A program made the position numbers and the translations under genes. A DNA stretch of 64,000 nucleotides from CAZYQW01 sp964649825 (GTDB taxonomy: Bacteria > Planctomycetota > B15-G4 > JADJEK01): the NCBI GenBank assembly GCA_964649825.1, contig CAZYQW010000137.1:84168-148167 (forward strand), given 5' to 3'. Position 1 is the first letter of the stretch. Every line of letters begins with the position of its first letter. Shown here piece after piece: positions 18,752 to 27,839 of this stretch. The notes below the pieces were generated by a model. That model was not told the origin of the DNA and did no database searches. It worked only from the letters and a program-made list of their open reading frames with translations.

Positions 18752-19231
18752 GCCTCCGAATCCCGGGGACTCGTGGGTTCCCGACGATCGGATCGTGCGC
18801 TTCGCTCCGATGTTCGTGGTTCCTCTCGACGTGCGCCGGACACCCCTATGCCAAGCCGGATGGGCAACGGCCGAATGGGCGGATCGACGACCTCGCCCAT
18901 CGAGCGCGGTCAAGAGTCGAAACGACGTCGGTGGACGATTCCGCCGGGCTTCCTTCGATTTCGCTGCGGAAATCCCACTTCCCGAGCCCCCCTGCGCTTG
19001 GCAGGGCGAGTCTCGAGGAACAGACCCTCGTGGTGCGGCCGGAAGGTTGAACTCGAGGATCGGCCCGCCCCGTTCGGCAGCCGTTCGGGCAGTGGGGGCC
19101 GGCCGTATCGCCGAGCACGTTCGTGCTACCATTCGGTCGAGCCAGCGAACCGTCGAGCCGCGACCACCGAAGCAGTCGCCCGGATGACGCCGTGCATCGC
19201 GAGGGCGGCGGCCCGGGCGCAAGAAGGGTCG
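18752..19231. other. 480-bp stretch without a recognised gene
   Basis: Frames on both strands are open for a distance but show no family motif and no well-placed start. It lies between divergent genes and should hold the promoter of the hydrolase/OsmC gene. I see nothing else specific. Confidence 0.4.
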
Positions 19232-20470
19232 ATGCGCATGAACACGCAGAGTCGAGGGGTCATGTTTCCGAATCAAGCGGGCGCCTCGTTGGCGGGCCGC
19301 CTCGAGTTGCCGCCCGGTTCGCCGCGCGCCACCGCGTTGTTCGCGCACTGCTTCACGTGCGGCAAGGACAGCGCGGCGGCGACGCGGATCTCGCGCGGGC
19401 TGGCGACGCGAGGGTTCGCGGTGCTTCGCTTCGACTTCACGGGGCTCGGGAACAGCGACGGCGACTTCGCCAACAGCCATTTCTCGGCGAACGTCGACGA
19501 CCTCGTGGCGGCGGCGCGGTGGCTCGGCGCGGAGGTCGCGCCGCCGAGCCTGCTCGTCGGTCACAGCCTCGGCGGGACGGCGGTGCTCGCCGCGGCGGCG
19601 CGCATCGAACCGGTCCGCGCCATCGTGACGATCGGGGCACCGAGCGAACCGGGCCACCTTCTGCGACTGCTCGGAGATCGTGCCGGCCAGATCCGTTCGC
19701 AAGGGCGGGCCGACGTCGACATCGCCGGCCGCCGGTTCCCGATCTCCGCGTCGTTCCTGGAGGACGTGGAGGAGTCGCGCCTCCTGCCGACCCTCGATCG
19801 ACTTGGACGCGACGGCAAGTCGGTGCTTCTGCTCCATTCGCCGCAGGACTCGATCGTCGGCATCGATCACGCGCGCCGGCTCTACGAGGCGTTGCGCCAT
19901 CCGAAGTCGTTCCTCACGCTCGACCGCGCCGACCACCTGCTGTCGGATCGGAAGGACGCGGATTACGTCGCGGATCTCATCGCCGTCTGGTCGCGGCGCT
20001 ACCTGCCCGACGCGGCGCGCGACGACATCGCTCCGATCGAAGGCGACGTCCTCGTCGAGGGTCGCGGCGACTCGTTCCTCCAGCGCGTCACGGCCGGCTC
20101 GCACTCCTGGCTCGCCGACGAGCCGGTGAAGGTCGGCGGCGAGGACGCCGGTCCGACGCCGTACGACCATCTGCTCGCCGCGCTCGGCACGTGCACGAGC
20201 ATGACGATCGGCATGTACGCCAGACACAAGAAGCTGGACGTGGGCCGGATCGCCGTCCGTTTACGTCACGACCGCGTGCACGCGGACGACTGCGAGGGCT
20301 GCGAGGAGGAGCCGCGTCGGATCGATCGGATCCAGCGCTGGCTCTCGGTCGACGGTGACCTGACGGAAGAGCAGCGGGCGCGCTTGATGCACATCGCCGA
20401 TCGCTGCCCCGTCCACCAGACTCTGCATCATCTCGAGCGGATCGAGACCAAATGGGAAGGCGATCCGTGA
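19232..20470 (+). CDS. Bifunctional alpha/beta hydrolase / OsmC-family protein (412 aa)
   Basis: The N-terminal ~255 residues are an alpha/beta hydrolase: FAHCFTCGKD, LRFDFTGLGNSDG and the nucleophile elbow GHSLGG are clear, with HSPQDSIVG and ADHLL in the positions of the acid and His. The C-terminal ~140 residues are OsmC-like, with the two peroxidatic Cys in GTCTSMTIGMYA and DRCPVHQTL. OsmC proteins reduce organic hydroperoxides through that Cys pair. The fusion of the two is a known arrangement. The start is the first of two nearby ATGs, with AGAAGG five bases upstream. The hydrolase substrate is unknown. It is probably monocistronic. Confidence 0.92.
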   Translation: MRMNTQSRGVMFPNQAGASLAGRLELPPGSPRATALFAHCFTCGKDSAAATRISRGLATRGFAVLRFDFTGLGNSDGDFANSHFSANVDDLVAAARWLGAEVAPPSLLVGHSLGGTAVLAAAARIEPVRAIVTIGAPSEPGHLLRLLGDRAGQIRSQGRADVDIAGRRFPISASFLEDVEESRLLPTLDRLGRDGKSVLLLHSPQDSIVGIDHARRLYEALRHPKSFLTLDRADHLLSDRKDADYVADLIAVWSRRYLPDAARDDIAPIEGDVLVEGRGDSFLQRVTAGSHSWLADEPVKVGGEDAGPTPYDHLLAALGTCTSMTIGMYARHKKLDVGRIAVRLRHDRVHADDCEGCEEEPRRIDRIQRWLSVDGDLTEEQRARLMHIADRCPVHQTLHHLERIETKWEGDP

Positions 20471-20550
20471 CGCGCTCCGATCGATTCGGCCGGCGCCAAC
20501 CGAGTCGCGACGGGGAGAGGGGGGCGGGGGGCGGCGCGGCGACGGTCGCG

Positions 20551-20667
20551 GGATACGTCCCCCCGAGCCTCGCCGGGGGGGTGTTCACCATCCAGGCGTT
20601 CGTCGCGGATGGGACGACGGCGGTTGGTTTCTCGAACTCGAACGGGTTCGAGGTTCAAGTTCAGTAG
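20551..20667 (+). pseudogene. Orphan fragment of the shared secreted-protein C-terminal domain
   Basis: Codons from 20551 to the TAG at 20665-20667 read GYVPPSLAGGVFTIQAFVAD and end SNSNGFEVQVQ. This is the pattern (hydrophobic, Q-A, D, then S-N before the end) that closes the secreted proteins at 27840-29822, 29989-31140, 52178-54172 and others. The rest of the gene is missing; G-rich sequence precedes it. It is best read as the tail of a lost secreted protein. Confidence 0.6.
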
Positions 20668-20794
20668 ACGGTCGCTCGAACTCGAAGAAAACCTCGACTG
20701 CCCGATGACAGTCGGGGCGTTCTGGACTATGGATGGCTGATCACGCTCGTCGCGTCAACCGGCGCCGCGGGCGGTTTCCGTCGGGAGTGGATCG

Positions 20795-22267
20795 TTGAGA
20801 CGACAGCAGCAGGCCGGGTTGGCGTTGGTCTTGTTCGCCTCGTGCACGCTGCTCGTGAGCTGTGGGCGAAACGGCGCCGCGCGATGGAACGTGCTTCTCG
20901 TCACCCTCGACACGACGCGCGCCGACGCGATCGGCTGTTACGGGGCGGCGGCCAAGAACACTCCTCATCTCGATCGTCTGGCCGCGGAGGGGACGCGGTT
21001 CGACCTTGCGATCAGCACGTCGGCGTTCACTCCGATCTCGCACGCCTCGATCCTGACCGGACTCGACAATCGCCATCACGACCTGCGCGTGATCGCGGGC
21101 GTCGGCCTCGATCTCTTGTCGAACACCGTGCCGACCCTTGCCACGATCCTGCGAGAGAACGGCTACCGCACGTCCGCGGCCACCAGCGCGTTCACCGCGT
21201 CGTCGCGCTATGGCTTCGCCCGCGGTTTCGAGGTGTTCGACGCTCCCGGCGGTTTCGAGGTCGACCCGCGGAACTGGGACTTCGAGCACCTGCAGCGGCG
21301 TGCCGACGACACGACGGCTCGGGTGCTGGCCGGTCTGACCGCGACGAAGGAGCCGTTCTTCGTCTGGGCGCACTTCTTCGACCCGCACGACGCCTTCCTC
21401 ATGCCCCCTCCGGAGCACCTTCCCGAGCCGTTGCCGCGGACCTCTAGTGGTCTGCTCTACATGAGCGATGAGCTCTACCGCGCGGAGGTCGGCTACCTGG
21501 ACCACCAGATCGGCCGCATCCTGGACGAGCTGCGACGGACCGGCGCGTACGATCGGACGATCGTGGTGGTCGTCGCCGACCATGGCGAAGGACGCGGTGA
21601 TCACGGTTGGCCTTACCACGGGATCGTCTACCAGGAGCAGATCCGCGTTCCGCTCCTGATCCGCGTCCCGGAGGGAGAGAGCGGCGGCGTCGTCGATCGA
21701 TTGTCGCGTACGATCGACGTCGCGCCGACCATCCTCGATCACCTCGGCCTGCTCGAGGGACGGCAGTTCGACGGTGCGTCGCTCCGCCCGCTGATGGAGG
21801 GCCAGGACGACCCCCCGCGCATCGCGGTGGCCGACGCGGTCAACGGGTACGACGAGAACTGCGACATCCCGTTTCGCCGCCCCCTCGACGACTTCCTCTA
21901 CTGCGCGACCGACGGTCGTTGGAAGCTGATCTATCGTCCGGCCCACGCCGAACAGAGCGAACTGTTCGACCTCGTCGCGGACCCTCGCGAGGCGAAGAAC
22001 GTGTTCTCCCCGGACGCGGAGCCGACGATCCGCATGCTGCGGGAGCTCGCCGTGCGCGCCGGCTTCGTCGTCGATCGATCGCGTGCCCGCCTCGACCCGT
22101 GGACGACGGCCGCGCTCGAGTCGCTCGGCTACGTCGGCGCCACGCACCCGGCCGAGCCGATCTGGTCGTGGCGCTGTCCCGTGCATCGCAGCGTGGTAAG
22201 CCGCCGGCCGGGCCCGTGCCGGATCTGCGACGAGCCCACGGTGCCGTTCGTTCAGCCGAGGACGTGA
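20795..22267 (+). CDS. Sulfatase-fold lipoprotein with atypical Thr active site (490 aa)
   Basis: The start is TTG at 20795 with GGGAG about nine bases upstream; residues 1-23 form a lipoprotein signal with lipobox LVSC, giving a lipid-anchored protein. The body is an alkaline-phosphatase-superfamily sulfatase: LLVTLDTTRADAIGCYG binds metal, and VVADHGEGRGDHG supplies further metal ligands. The position that holds Cys or Ser in formylglycine sulfatases is Thr79 in FTPISHASILTG, so it cannot be converted to formylglycine. Thr is the nucleophile in related phosphoethanolamine transferases, so it may act on phosphate esters instead. The C-terminus (CPVH...GPCRICDEPTVP) resembles the heavy-metal-binding HMBD motif. 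A GNAT gene follows after 6 bp. Confidence 0.85.
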   Translation: MRRQQQAGLALVLFASCTLLVSCGRNGAARWNVLLVTLDTTRADAIGCYGAAAKNTPHLDRLAAEGTRFDLAISTSAFTPISHASILTGLDNRHHDLRVIAGVGLDLLSNTVPTLATILRENGYRTSAATSAFTASSRYGFARGFEVFDAPGGFEVDPRNWDFEHLQRRADDTTARVLAGLTATKEPFFVWAHFFDPHDAFLMPPPEHLPEPLPRTSSGLLYMSDELYRAEVGYLDHQIGRILDELRRTGAYDRTIVVVVADHGEGRGDHGWPYHGIVYQEQIRVPLLIRVPEGESGGVVDRLSRTIDVAPTILDHLGLLEGRQFDGASLRPLMEGQDDPPRIAVADAVNGYDENCDIPFRRPLDDFLYCATDGRWKLIYRPAHAEQSELFDLVADPREAKNVFSPDAEPTIRMLRELAVRAGFVVDRSRARLDPWTTAALESLGYVGATHPAEPIWSWRCPVHRSVVSRRPGPCRICDEPTVPFVQPRT

Positions 22268-22273
22268 CGCGCC

Positions 22274-22831
22274 ATGATCGTCGTCGAGACGGCGCGGCTC
22301 ACGTTGCGGCGAATGGTCGTGACCGACGCGCCGTTCATTTTCGAGCTCGTGAACGAACCGGATTGGCTGCGTCACATCGGCGACCGCGGTGTGCGAACGA
22401 TCGACGCCGCGCGCGACTACATCGTGAACGGTCCCATCGACAGCTACGAGCGGCACGGCTTCGGCCTGTACCTCACGGAGCTGACGGAGTCGTGCGAGCC
22501 GATCGGCATCTGCGGGTTGTTGAAAAGGGAGTCGCTCGAGCACGTCGACCTCGGCTTCGCGCTCGTGCGGCGTCGTTTCGGGCGCGGCTACGCGACCGAG
22601 GCCGCGGCGGCCGTCGTCGCCTACGGGGAACGGGAGCTGGGGCTCGAGCGAATCCTCGCCATCACGTCTCCGGACAACTACGGGTCGATGCGAGTGCTCG
22701 CGAAGCTGGGGTTCGTCTTCGAGCGGGAGCGGTCGCACTCGGACGACGGGAGCATGGTTCGACAGTACGCCTGGGCAAGGCGAGAAAGTGTTCCGGGCGC
22801 CGGCGGTGCCGGCGATGGAGGGCCGAGGTAA
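22274..22831 (+). CDS. GNAT-family N-acetyltransferase (RimJ/RimL-like, 185 aa)
   Basis: The protein opens with ETARLTLRRM, the usual beginning of RimJ/RimL-type acetyltransferases. The acetyl-CoA-binding motif A is visible as VRRRFGRGYATEAAAAVVAY, and motif B as TSPDNYGSMRVLAKLGFVFE. These enzymes transfer acetyl from acetyl-CoA to an amine, in this subgroup often a protein N-terminus or a small molecule; the substrate cannot be read. The gene starts six bases after the sulfatase-fold gene, so they are probably cotranscribed. The last ~20 residues are Gly/Ala-rich and dispensable-looking. Confidence 0.88.
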   Translation: MIVVETARLTLRRMVVTDAPFIFELVNEPDWLRHIGDRGVRTIDAARDYIVNGPIDSYERHGFGLYLTELTESCEPIGICGLLKRESLEHVDLGFALVRRRFGRGYATEAAAAVVAYGERELGLERILAITSPDNYGSMRVLAKLGFVFERERSHSDDGSMVRQYAWARRESVPGAGGAGDGGPR

Positions 22832-22897
22832 CGCTTCCATCGGCGGTGGATGGGGCGGTAGCGTGTCCTCGGTGCGCGACTCGTCTCGGAGCGGATC

Positions 22898-23872
22898 ATG
22901 CGTCGACTTGCCATGGCGTCGTTGGCGTCCTCGTTGCTGTTTGCCGTCGCGGCGAGCCCCGAACTCGTCGGTTCCGAACGCGTTCTCCGCCACGAAGTGG
23001 TCGTCGACGCCCCCGTCGAGACGGTGTGGTGGGCCTTCGTCGATCCGGGCGGGATGCGCACCTGGATGGTGCCGTGGGCGCGAGTCGATCTGCGCGTGGG
23101 GGGGACGATCGAAACGAGCTACGACCCGGAAGCGGAGCCCGGCGATCCGAACAACATCGTGCAGCGGATCCTGAGCTACGAGCCGGAGCGGATGCTCAGC
23201 GCGCGACTGGAGAAGGCGCCCGCGAGCTCGCCGCACCGCGAGGCGATGGAGGGAACGTGGGGCGTCATCCGGCTCGAGCCGATCGGCGCGAATCGTACGC
23301 GCGTCGTCGGCACGATGCTCGGTTGGCGCGAGGGAGCCGCGTCCGACGCCGCCTACGAGTTCTTCCAGGGCGCGAACGAGATGCTCTACCGCCGGCTCCA
23401 GGGGCAGTTCGCGCCCGACGGGCTCTCGCCCGACGAGGTGCTCGAGGAGCTCTCCCGCTTCGTCGGCGACTCCTGGCGCGCGGACGCCGCCGGTGATTCG
23501 AGCGAGGCGCAGCGCAGCGGCTGGGTGATGGCGCACGCGGTCGACGGGAAGAGCATCGTCGGCCGCGGCCTCGTGGGTGACGACGCGGCGAGCAACTCGC
23601 TCATCTGGCTCGATTCGCGCGACGCGACGGTGCGGATCCACGCGGTCCATCGCGCGTACCAGGTCGACGGCGAGATCGTCGGCGACGGCGAGTCGCTCAT
23701 CTGGCGCACCCAGGCCGTGGACACGGACGGCGCGGTGGTCTCGCGAAGCGAGATGCGCACGACGTTCCTCGACGCCGGGACGTTCCGGCTTCGCTACGCC
23801 GTCCTCGGCGAGGACGGCAAGGAGACGATGGCGCACGAAGCGATCTTCCGGCGCGTGAAGCGGACCGGATGA
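22898..23872 (+). CDS. Secreted SRPBCC (START-like, AHSA1-type) protein (324 aa)
   Basis: Residues 1-20 look like a signal peptide (LAMASLASSLLFAVAAS). Residues ~30-175 are an SRPBCC/AHSA1-like domain: LRHEVVVDAPVETVWWAFVD, WMVPWARVDLRVGGTIETSY and LSYEPERMLSARL are typical. These domains form a hydrophobic ligand-binding cavity. Residues ~205-324 form a second beta-rich region (GRGLVGDDAASNSLIWLD and later FRLRYAVLGEDGKE) that resembles a lipocalin-like or DUF1579-like fold, though I am unsure. It follows the GNAT gene by 66 bp on the same strand. The ligand is unknown. Confidence 0.8.
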   Translation: MRRLAMASLASSLLFAVAASPELVGSERVLRHEVVVDAPVETVWWAFVDPGGMRTWMVPWARVDLRVGGTIETSYDPEAEPGDPNNIVQRILSYEPERMLSARLEKAPASSPHREAMEGTWGVIRLEPIGANRTRVVGTMLGWREGAASDAAYEFFQGANEMLYRRLQGQFAPDGLSPDEVLEELSRFVGDSWRADAAGDSSEAQRSGWVMAHAVDGKSIVGRGLVGDDAASNSLIWLDSRDATVRIHAVHRAYQVDGEIVGDGESLIWRTQAVDTDGAVVSRSEMRTTFLDAGTFRLRYAVLGEDGKETMAHEAIFRRVKRTG

Positions 23873-23877
23873 CCGGA

Positions 23878-24203
23878 TCAGTTCGCCAGGAAGCGGACGC
23901 CGTTGGTCGGCGAGACCCCTGAACCGCGAACGAGTCGAGGAGGCCGGCTTGCATGTAGATGTTCAGGCCGGCGAGGATCGGGTTGGTGATCACGACCGGG
24001 ATCGCGAGCGAGCCCGCGCCCGCGGCTCCGGCCGGGCCGCTCACGACGACGAGGAGCTGGAGCGCGACGTCGCCGAGCAGGAACGTACCGCCCGCGAACG
24101 GGATCGAGCCCGGCGTGAGCCCGACGAAGAGGTAGCCGAACGCTCCACCGACGACCGCGTTGATGGAGATCGTGAACGGGCTTCCGACGGGAGCTGGAAG
24201 CCG
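23878..24203 (-). pseudogene. Frameshifted tail of a secreted protein (shared C-terminal domain)
   Basis: Reading the minus strand gives SPFTISINAVVGGAFGYLFV, later ITNPILAGLNIYMQAGLLD, and, after adding one G in the run at 23916-23919, VSPTNGVRFLAN and a stop. A second one-base change near 24190 would be needed to join the upstream DGFQLPS. The content is the C-terminal domain shared by the secreted proteins here. No N-terminal part remains: the kinase gene begins seven bases upstream. It is either the remnant of a lost gene or partly an artefact of homopolymer errors. Confidence 0.65.
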
Positions 24204-24209
24204 TCGCCG

Positions 24210-27089
24210 TCAACGCCACCGCGCGGCGTCCTCGGGGCGGTCCCACCGTTCGTAGAGCCGCGCGAGGGCGTCGCGCGCCGAGCCGTGCTCTGCGCTCGTT
24301 TCGCCGGAGCGCGCTCGGATCGCCGCCTCGGCCTCGAGCAGCAGGCGCTCGGCGTTCTCGTAGTCGGCACGGTCGGTGAGAAGGATGCCGAGCTGGACGC
24401 GCATCCAGTCCGTTTCGCGGCTCGAGTTCCCGTGGTGCACGCGCAACACCTCGAGCGCCTCGCGGAACAAAGGCTCGACCTCGTCCAGCCTCCCCTGGGC
24501 GTGGAGCCCACGGCCGAGGTTGAAGAGGCTGGTGAAGACGTGGAGATGCCCCGCCGGGAGGCGGTCGCGATCGATGGCGAGCACCCGGCGATAGATCGAG
24601 ACGGCCTCGTCCAGGTTTCCGGTGGTCTCGTGGATGTAACCGAGGTTGTTCAGGACGCCGGCGAAGTCGGGGTGGTTCGTGCCGACGGATCGCTCGAGCC
24701 GTTCCAGCGCCTCGCGGTACAGCGTCGCCGCCTCCTCGACGTCGCCCTTCTCGAGGAGGATCTCGGCGAGGTTGTTCTCGGCCGCGCTCAAGAACGGTGC
24801 ATCGGCGGCGGGAGCGCGGCGGAGCACGTCCACCGCCTCCCGCGAGAGCCGCTCCGCCTCGGCGGTGTCGCTGAGGCGGTGAAGCGCCGCGCCAAGATGG
24901 CTCCTGGCGACGGCGGTCGTGGGGTGCTCCGATCCCCACGCGCGTTCGCGCAGGCGGACCGCCTCCCGAAACGTGTCGCGGGCTTCCTCGATGCGACCAC
25001 TCTTCAGGCGCGCGATGCCGAGGGTCATGAGGGTCGTCGCGCGGTCCGGGTGACCAACGCCGAACGTACGCTCCTGGGTCGCGAGCGCTTCGGCCGCGTA
25101 GCGTTCGGCGTTCTCGTACCGCGACCGGGAGATCTCCACCGCGGCCAGGTTGCTGAGCGTCGCCGCCAGGAGGGTCGCGTTTCGGTCCGGTTCGAGCCGC
25201 GCGACGCGGAGGGCGTCGAGGAGGAGAGGCTCGGCGAGGTCCGGCATCCCGAGCATGCGGTACGCGACGGCGATTCCGTTTCGCCCGGACGCCACGATCG
25301 GATCGTCGGACCCCAGGAGCGCGACGCGCATCTCGTCCGCTCGCTCGAGGAGCCTCAGGCCGTCCGCCGGTTTCCCCTGCAGACGCCGCAGGTCGCCGAG
25401 GTTCACCAGGATCGATGCGATCGCGATGCCGTCGTCGGGCGCGTGCTTTTCACGGAGATCGAGCGCTCCCGTGAGAAGCGGCTCCGCGCGGTCGTACGCG
25501 CCCAGGTTCCGGTAGATGCTCCCGATCGCCTCCATCAACGAGGCGCGGACGAAGGGGCGGTCGCGCAGCTCGCTCTCGATTCGCGCCGACCCGTGGTCGA
25601 GCAGGTCGATCGCGGAGGCGTCGCGGCCGCGGCCCCAGCGCCCGTCCGACACGTCGAAGAGCTCGACCAGGAAACGCGTCACCTCCTCCGCTTCGGCCCG
25701 CGCGGCGGCGGCGGCGTCCCTTTCGCGCGCGGCGCGCGACGCGTGGAACAACGTTCCCGTCAGGCCGAGCACGAGCGACGTCGCGACGAGCGCGGCCGCG
25801 CCGGCGAACAGCTTGTTCCGCCGCACGAACTTCGACGTCCGATACGCGAACGTGTCGCGCCGCGCCGACACGGGGCGACCCTCGAGGTATCGCGCCAGGT
25901 CGAGCGAGAGCAGCTCCACCGACGGGTAGCGTCGCTCCAGATCCGGTTGGAGCGCGGTCAGCACGATGTTGTCCAGGTCGCCGGCGAGCCGTCGACGGAG
26001 CTTGTCCGGCGTTCCTTCCCGCGTCCGGCTGACCCCGTCGGGCGTGACGGACTCGCGGGCGCCGTCGTGCCGCTCGACCTCGATGGTCCGCGCGATCACC
26101 GTGCTCGGCTTCTCCGGCGTCTCGCCGAAGGTACCCGTTCCCGCGCGACGGTCCCGCGTTCCGCGCTCGTGGGGCCGGTGGCCGGTCAGCAGTTCGTACA
26201 GGATCACGCCGAGCGAGTAGACGTCGGTCGCGGTGGTGATCGACTCGCCGCGGATCTGTTCCGGGCTCGCGTAGTCGAACGTCATCCACTTCACTCCCGT
26301 CGGATCCAGCTCGGTGAGCCCCCGCCCGGCGGGCGGATCGAGGAGCTTCGCGATCCCGAAGTCGAGCAGCTTCGGGTCGCCGCCGGCCGTCAGCAGGATG
26401 TTCGAGGGCTTCAGGTCGCGGTGGACGATGAGGTTCTGGTGCGCGTGTTGGACGGCCGCACAGATCTCGAGAAACAGGCGAACTCGCGCCGCGACGTCGA
26501 GCGAGAGCTCGTCGCAGTACGCGTCGATCCGCCGGCCCTCCACGAGCTCCATGACGAGGTACGGACGGCCGTCGTCGAGCGATCCGCCGTCGAGGAGGCG
26601 CGCGATGTGCGGGTGCGACAGGTTCGCGAGAGCCTGCCTCTCGGTGCGGAAACGGTGGAGCACCTGGGCGGTGTCCATGCCTCGCTTCACGATCTTGATC
26701 GCGACGCGGGCGCGATACGCGTCGTCCTCCCGCTCGGCGAGGTACACCGCGCCCATCCCTCCCGTCCCGAGGAGCTCGATGAGGCGGTACGGCCCGATCA
26801 CCCGGCCGCTCTCGTCCCACTCCCCCGCGTCGGATCCATCGGTCGACTCGTCGACGTGCGCCGAAGCGGGCCCCTCGAGGAAACCGACCCTCGCGCCTGC
26901 GGCGCTCGTCGCGTCCAATGCGTCCAATGCGTCCATGGATCGGAGCAGCGATTCGACCTCGCGCACGAGCCGCGGGTCGCCGTCGCACGCTTCGCGGACG
27001 AACGCGGGGCGACGATCGCGCGGAAGGTCGCGCGCGGCGTGGAAGACCTCCTCGACCCGTGGCCAGCGATCAGTCGTCACCGTCGTCAC
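24210..27089 (-). CDS. Membrane Ser/Thr protein kinase with TPR repeats (959 aa)
   Basis: The N-terminus (DRWPRVEEVFHAARDLP) is the standard leader of planctomycete/acidobacterial kinases. The kinase domain carries LGTGGMGAVYLAE (108-120), Lys132, HRDLKPSN (223 on) and DFGIAK (243 on). A membrane helix lies at about 430-455 (LFAGAAALVATSLVLGLTG). Residues ~520-950 are TPR repeats of the kinesin-light-chain type, with phrases like LNNLGYIHETTGNLDEAVSIY. The start is taken as GTG at 27089; a second GTG at 27080 is possible. Either overlaps the end of the sigma-factor gene upstream, so the two are probably coupled. It is likely to phosphorylate partners recruited through TPRs. Confidence 0.93.
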   Translation of the reverse strand: MTTVTTDRWPRVEEVFHAARDLPRDRRPAFVREACDGDPRLVREVESLLRSMDALDALDATSAAGARVGFLEGPASAHVDESTDGSDAGEWDESGRVIGPYRLIELLGTGGMGAVYLAEREDDAYRARVAIKIVKRGMDTAQVLHRFRTERQALANLSHPHIARLLDGGSLDDGRPYLVMELVEGRRIDAYCDELSLDVAARVRLFLEICAAVQHAHQNLIVHRDLKPSNILLTAGGDPKLLDFGIAKLLDPPAGRGLTELDPTGVKWMTFDYASPEQIRGESITTATDVYSLGVILYELLTGHRPHERGTRDRRAGTGTFGETPEKPSTVIARTIEVERHDGARESVTPDGVSRTREGTPDKLRRRLAGDLDNIVLTALQPDLERRYPSVELLSLDLARYLEGRPVSARRDTFAYRTSKFVRRNKLFAGAAALVATSLVLGLTGTLFHASRAARERDAAAAARAEAEEVTRFLVELFDVSDGRWGRGRDASAIDLLDHGSARIESELRDRPFVRASLMEAIGSIYRNLGAYDRAEPLLTGALDLREKHAPDDGIAIASILVNLGDLRRLQGKPADGLRLLERADEMRVALLGSDDPIVASGRNGIAVAYRMLGMPDLAEPLLLDALRVARLEPDRNATLLAATLSNLAAVEISRSRYENAERYAAEALATQERTFGVGHPDRATTLMTLGIARLKSGRIEEARDTFREAVRLRERAWGSEHPTTAVARSHLGAALHRLSDTAEAERLSREAVDVLRRAPAADAPFLSAAENNLAEILLEKGDVEEAATLYREALERLERSVGTNHPDFAGVLNNLGYIHETTGNLDEAVSIYRRVLAIDRDRLPAGHLHVFTSLFNLGRGLHAQGRLDEVEPLFREALEVLRVHHGNSSRETDWMRVQLGILLTDRADYENAERLLLEAEAAIRARSGETSAEHGSARDALARLYERWDRPEDAARWR

Positions 27090-27630
27090 CGGCGTGGATC
27101 TCGCGATGGAGCCAAGCCTTGGCGAGCGCCCAGTCCCGCTTCAGGGTGGCGAGCGAAATACCGAGCACGTCGGCCGTCTCCTGCGCGGAGAGCCCGGCGA
27201 AGAAGCGGAGCTCGATGATCGTCGATTTCCGCGCGTCCAGGCGAGCGAGCCGCTCGAGGGCCTCGTCGATGGCGAGCAGGTCGGACGGGACGGAGCCATC
27301 ATCGGCGGGGTCGCCCAAGGGGACGCGATCGCGACCGTCGCCGCGTTTCGCGGCCTTCCGCCGTCGCGCGTGGTCGACGAGGACGCTTCGCATCGTCGCC
27401 GCGGCGAGGCGGATGAAGTCGGCCGGCGCCGGGGCCGCCGCGCCGTCCGTGCTCGCCAACCGGATATACGCCTCGTGGACGAGGGCCGTCGCCTGGAGCG
27501 TGTGGCTCGAACGCTGGCGGCGCATCATCCGGTCCGCGAGCGCCCGGAGGTCCTGGTACACCCTTCCCACGATCCCCTCGAGCGGATGGGTCCCGGGCGT
27601 GTCCTCGAATCCGTTGTCCTTCCGCTCCAT
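27070..27630 (-). CDS. ECF-like RNA polymerase sigma factor (186 aa)
   Basis: This is a compact planctomycete-type ECF sigma factor. Region 2 includes SHTLQATALVHEAYIRLA and AATMRSVLVDHARRRKAAKRG; region 4 includes ARKSTIIELRFFAGLSAQE and GISLATLKRDWALAKAWL. It would direct RNA polymerase to a specific promoter set. The start is uncertain: ATG at 27630 or GTG at 27648, neither with a good ribosome-binding site. Its stop lies inside the start region of the kinase gene (about 20 bp overlap). No anti-sigma gene is visible, so control by the coupled kinase is a reasonable inference. Confidence 0.92.
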   Translation of the reverse strand: MERKDNGFEDTPGTHPLEGIVGRVYQDLRALADRMMRRQRSSHTLQATALVHEAYIRLASTDGAAAPAPADFIRLAAATMRSVLVDHARRRKAAKRGDGRDRVPLGDPADDGSVPSDLLAIDEALERLARLDARKSTIIELRFFAGLSAQETADVLGISLATLKRDWALAKAWLHREIHAGDDGDD

Positions 27631-27839
27631 GACGTCACTCGACCGCACCGGATGAGGAAGATCGTGATCGACGCCGGGAATCGTGAGCCCGACCGCCGTC
27701 CGAATGCGTTCACGGTGGAGACGGCGGGCGACCGCGCGGCGGATCCATTTCAGCCGTCATCGGAACAGACCGGTCCTTCGAAAGCAAGGCGGCCGCGGGC
27801 GCGCCTCGAAGGGCTCATGAGATTCGCTGGAGATCAGCC

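Noticed and set aside
20741..23836. A 1031-codon minus-strand frame across the sulfatase, GNAT and SRPBCC genes
   Set aside because: It spans three well-supported genes on the other strand and shows no domain.
23949..27218. A 1089-codon plus-strand frame opposite the TPR kinase
   Set aside because: The kinase frame has all catalytic motifs; the opposite frame is low-complexity Arg/Glu/Val sequence.
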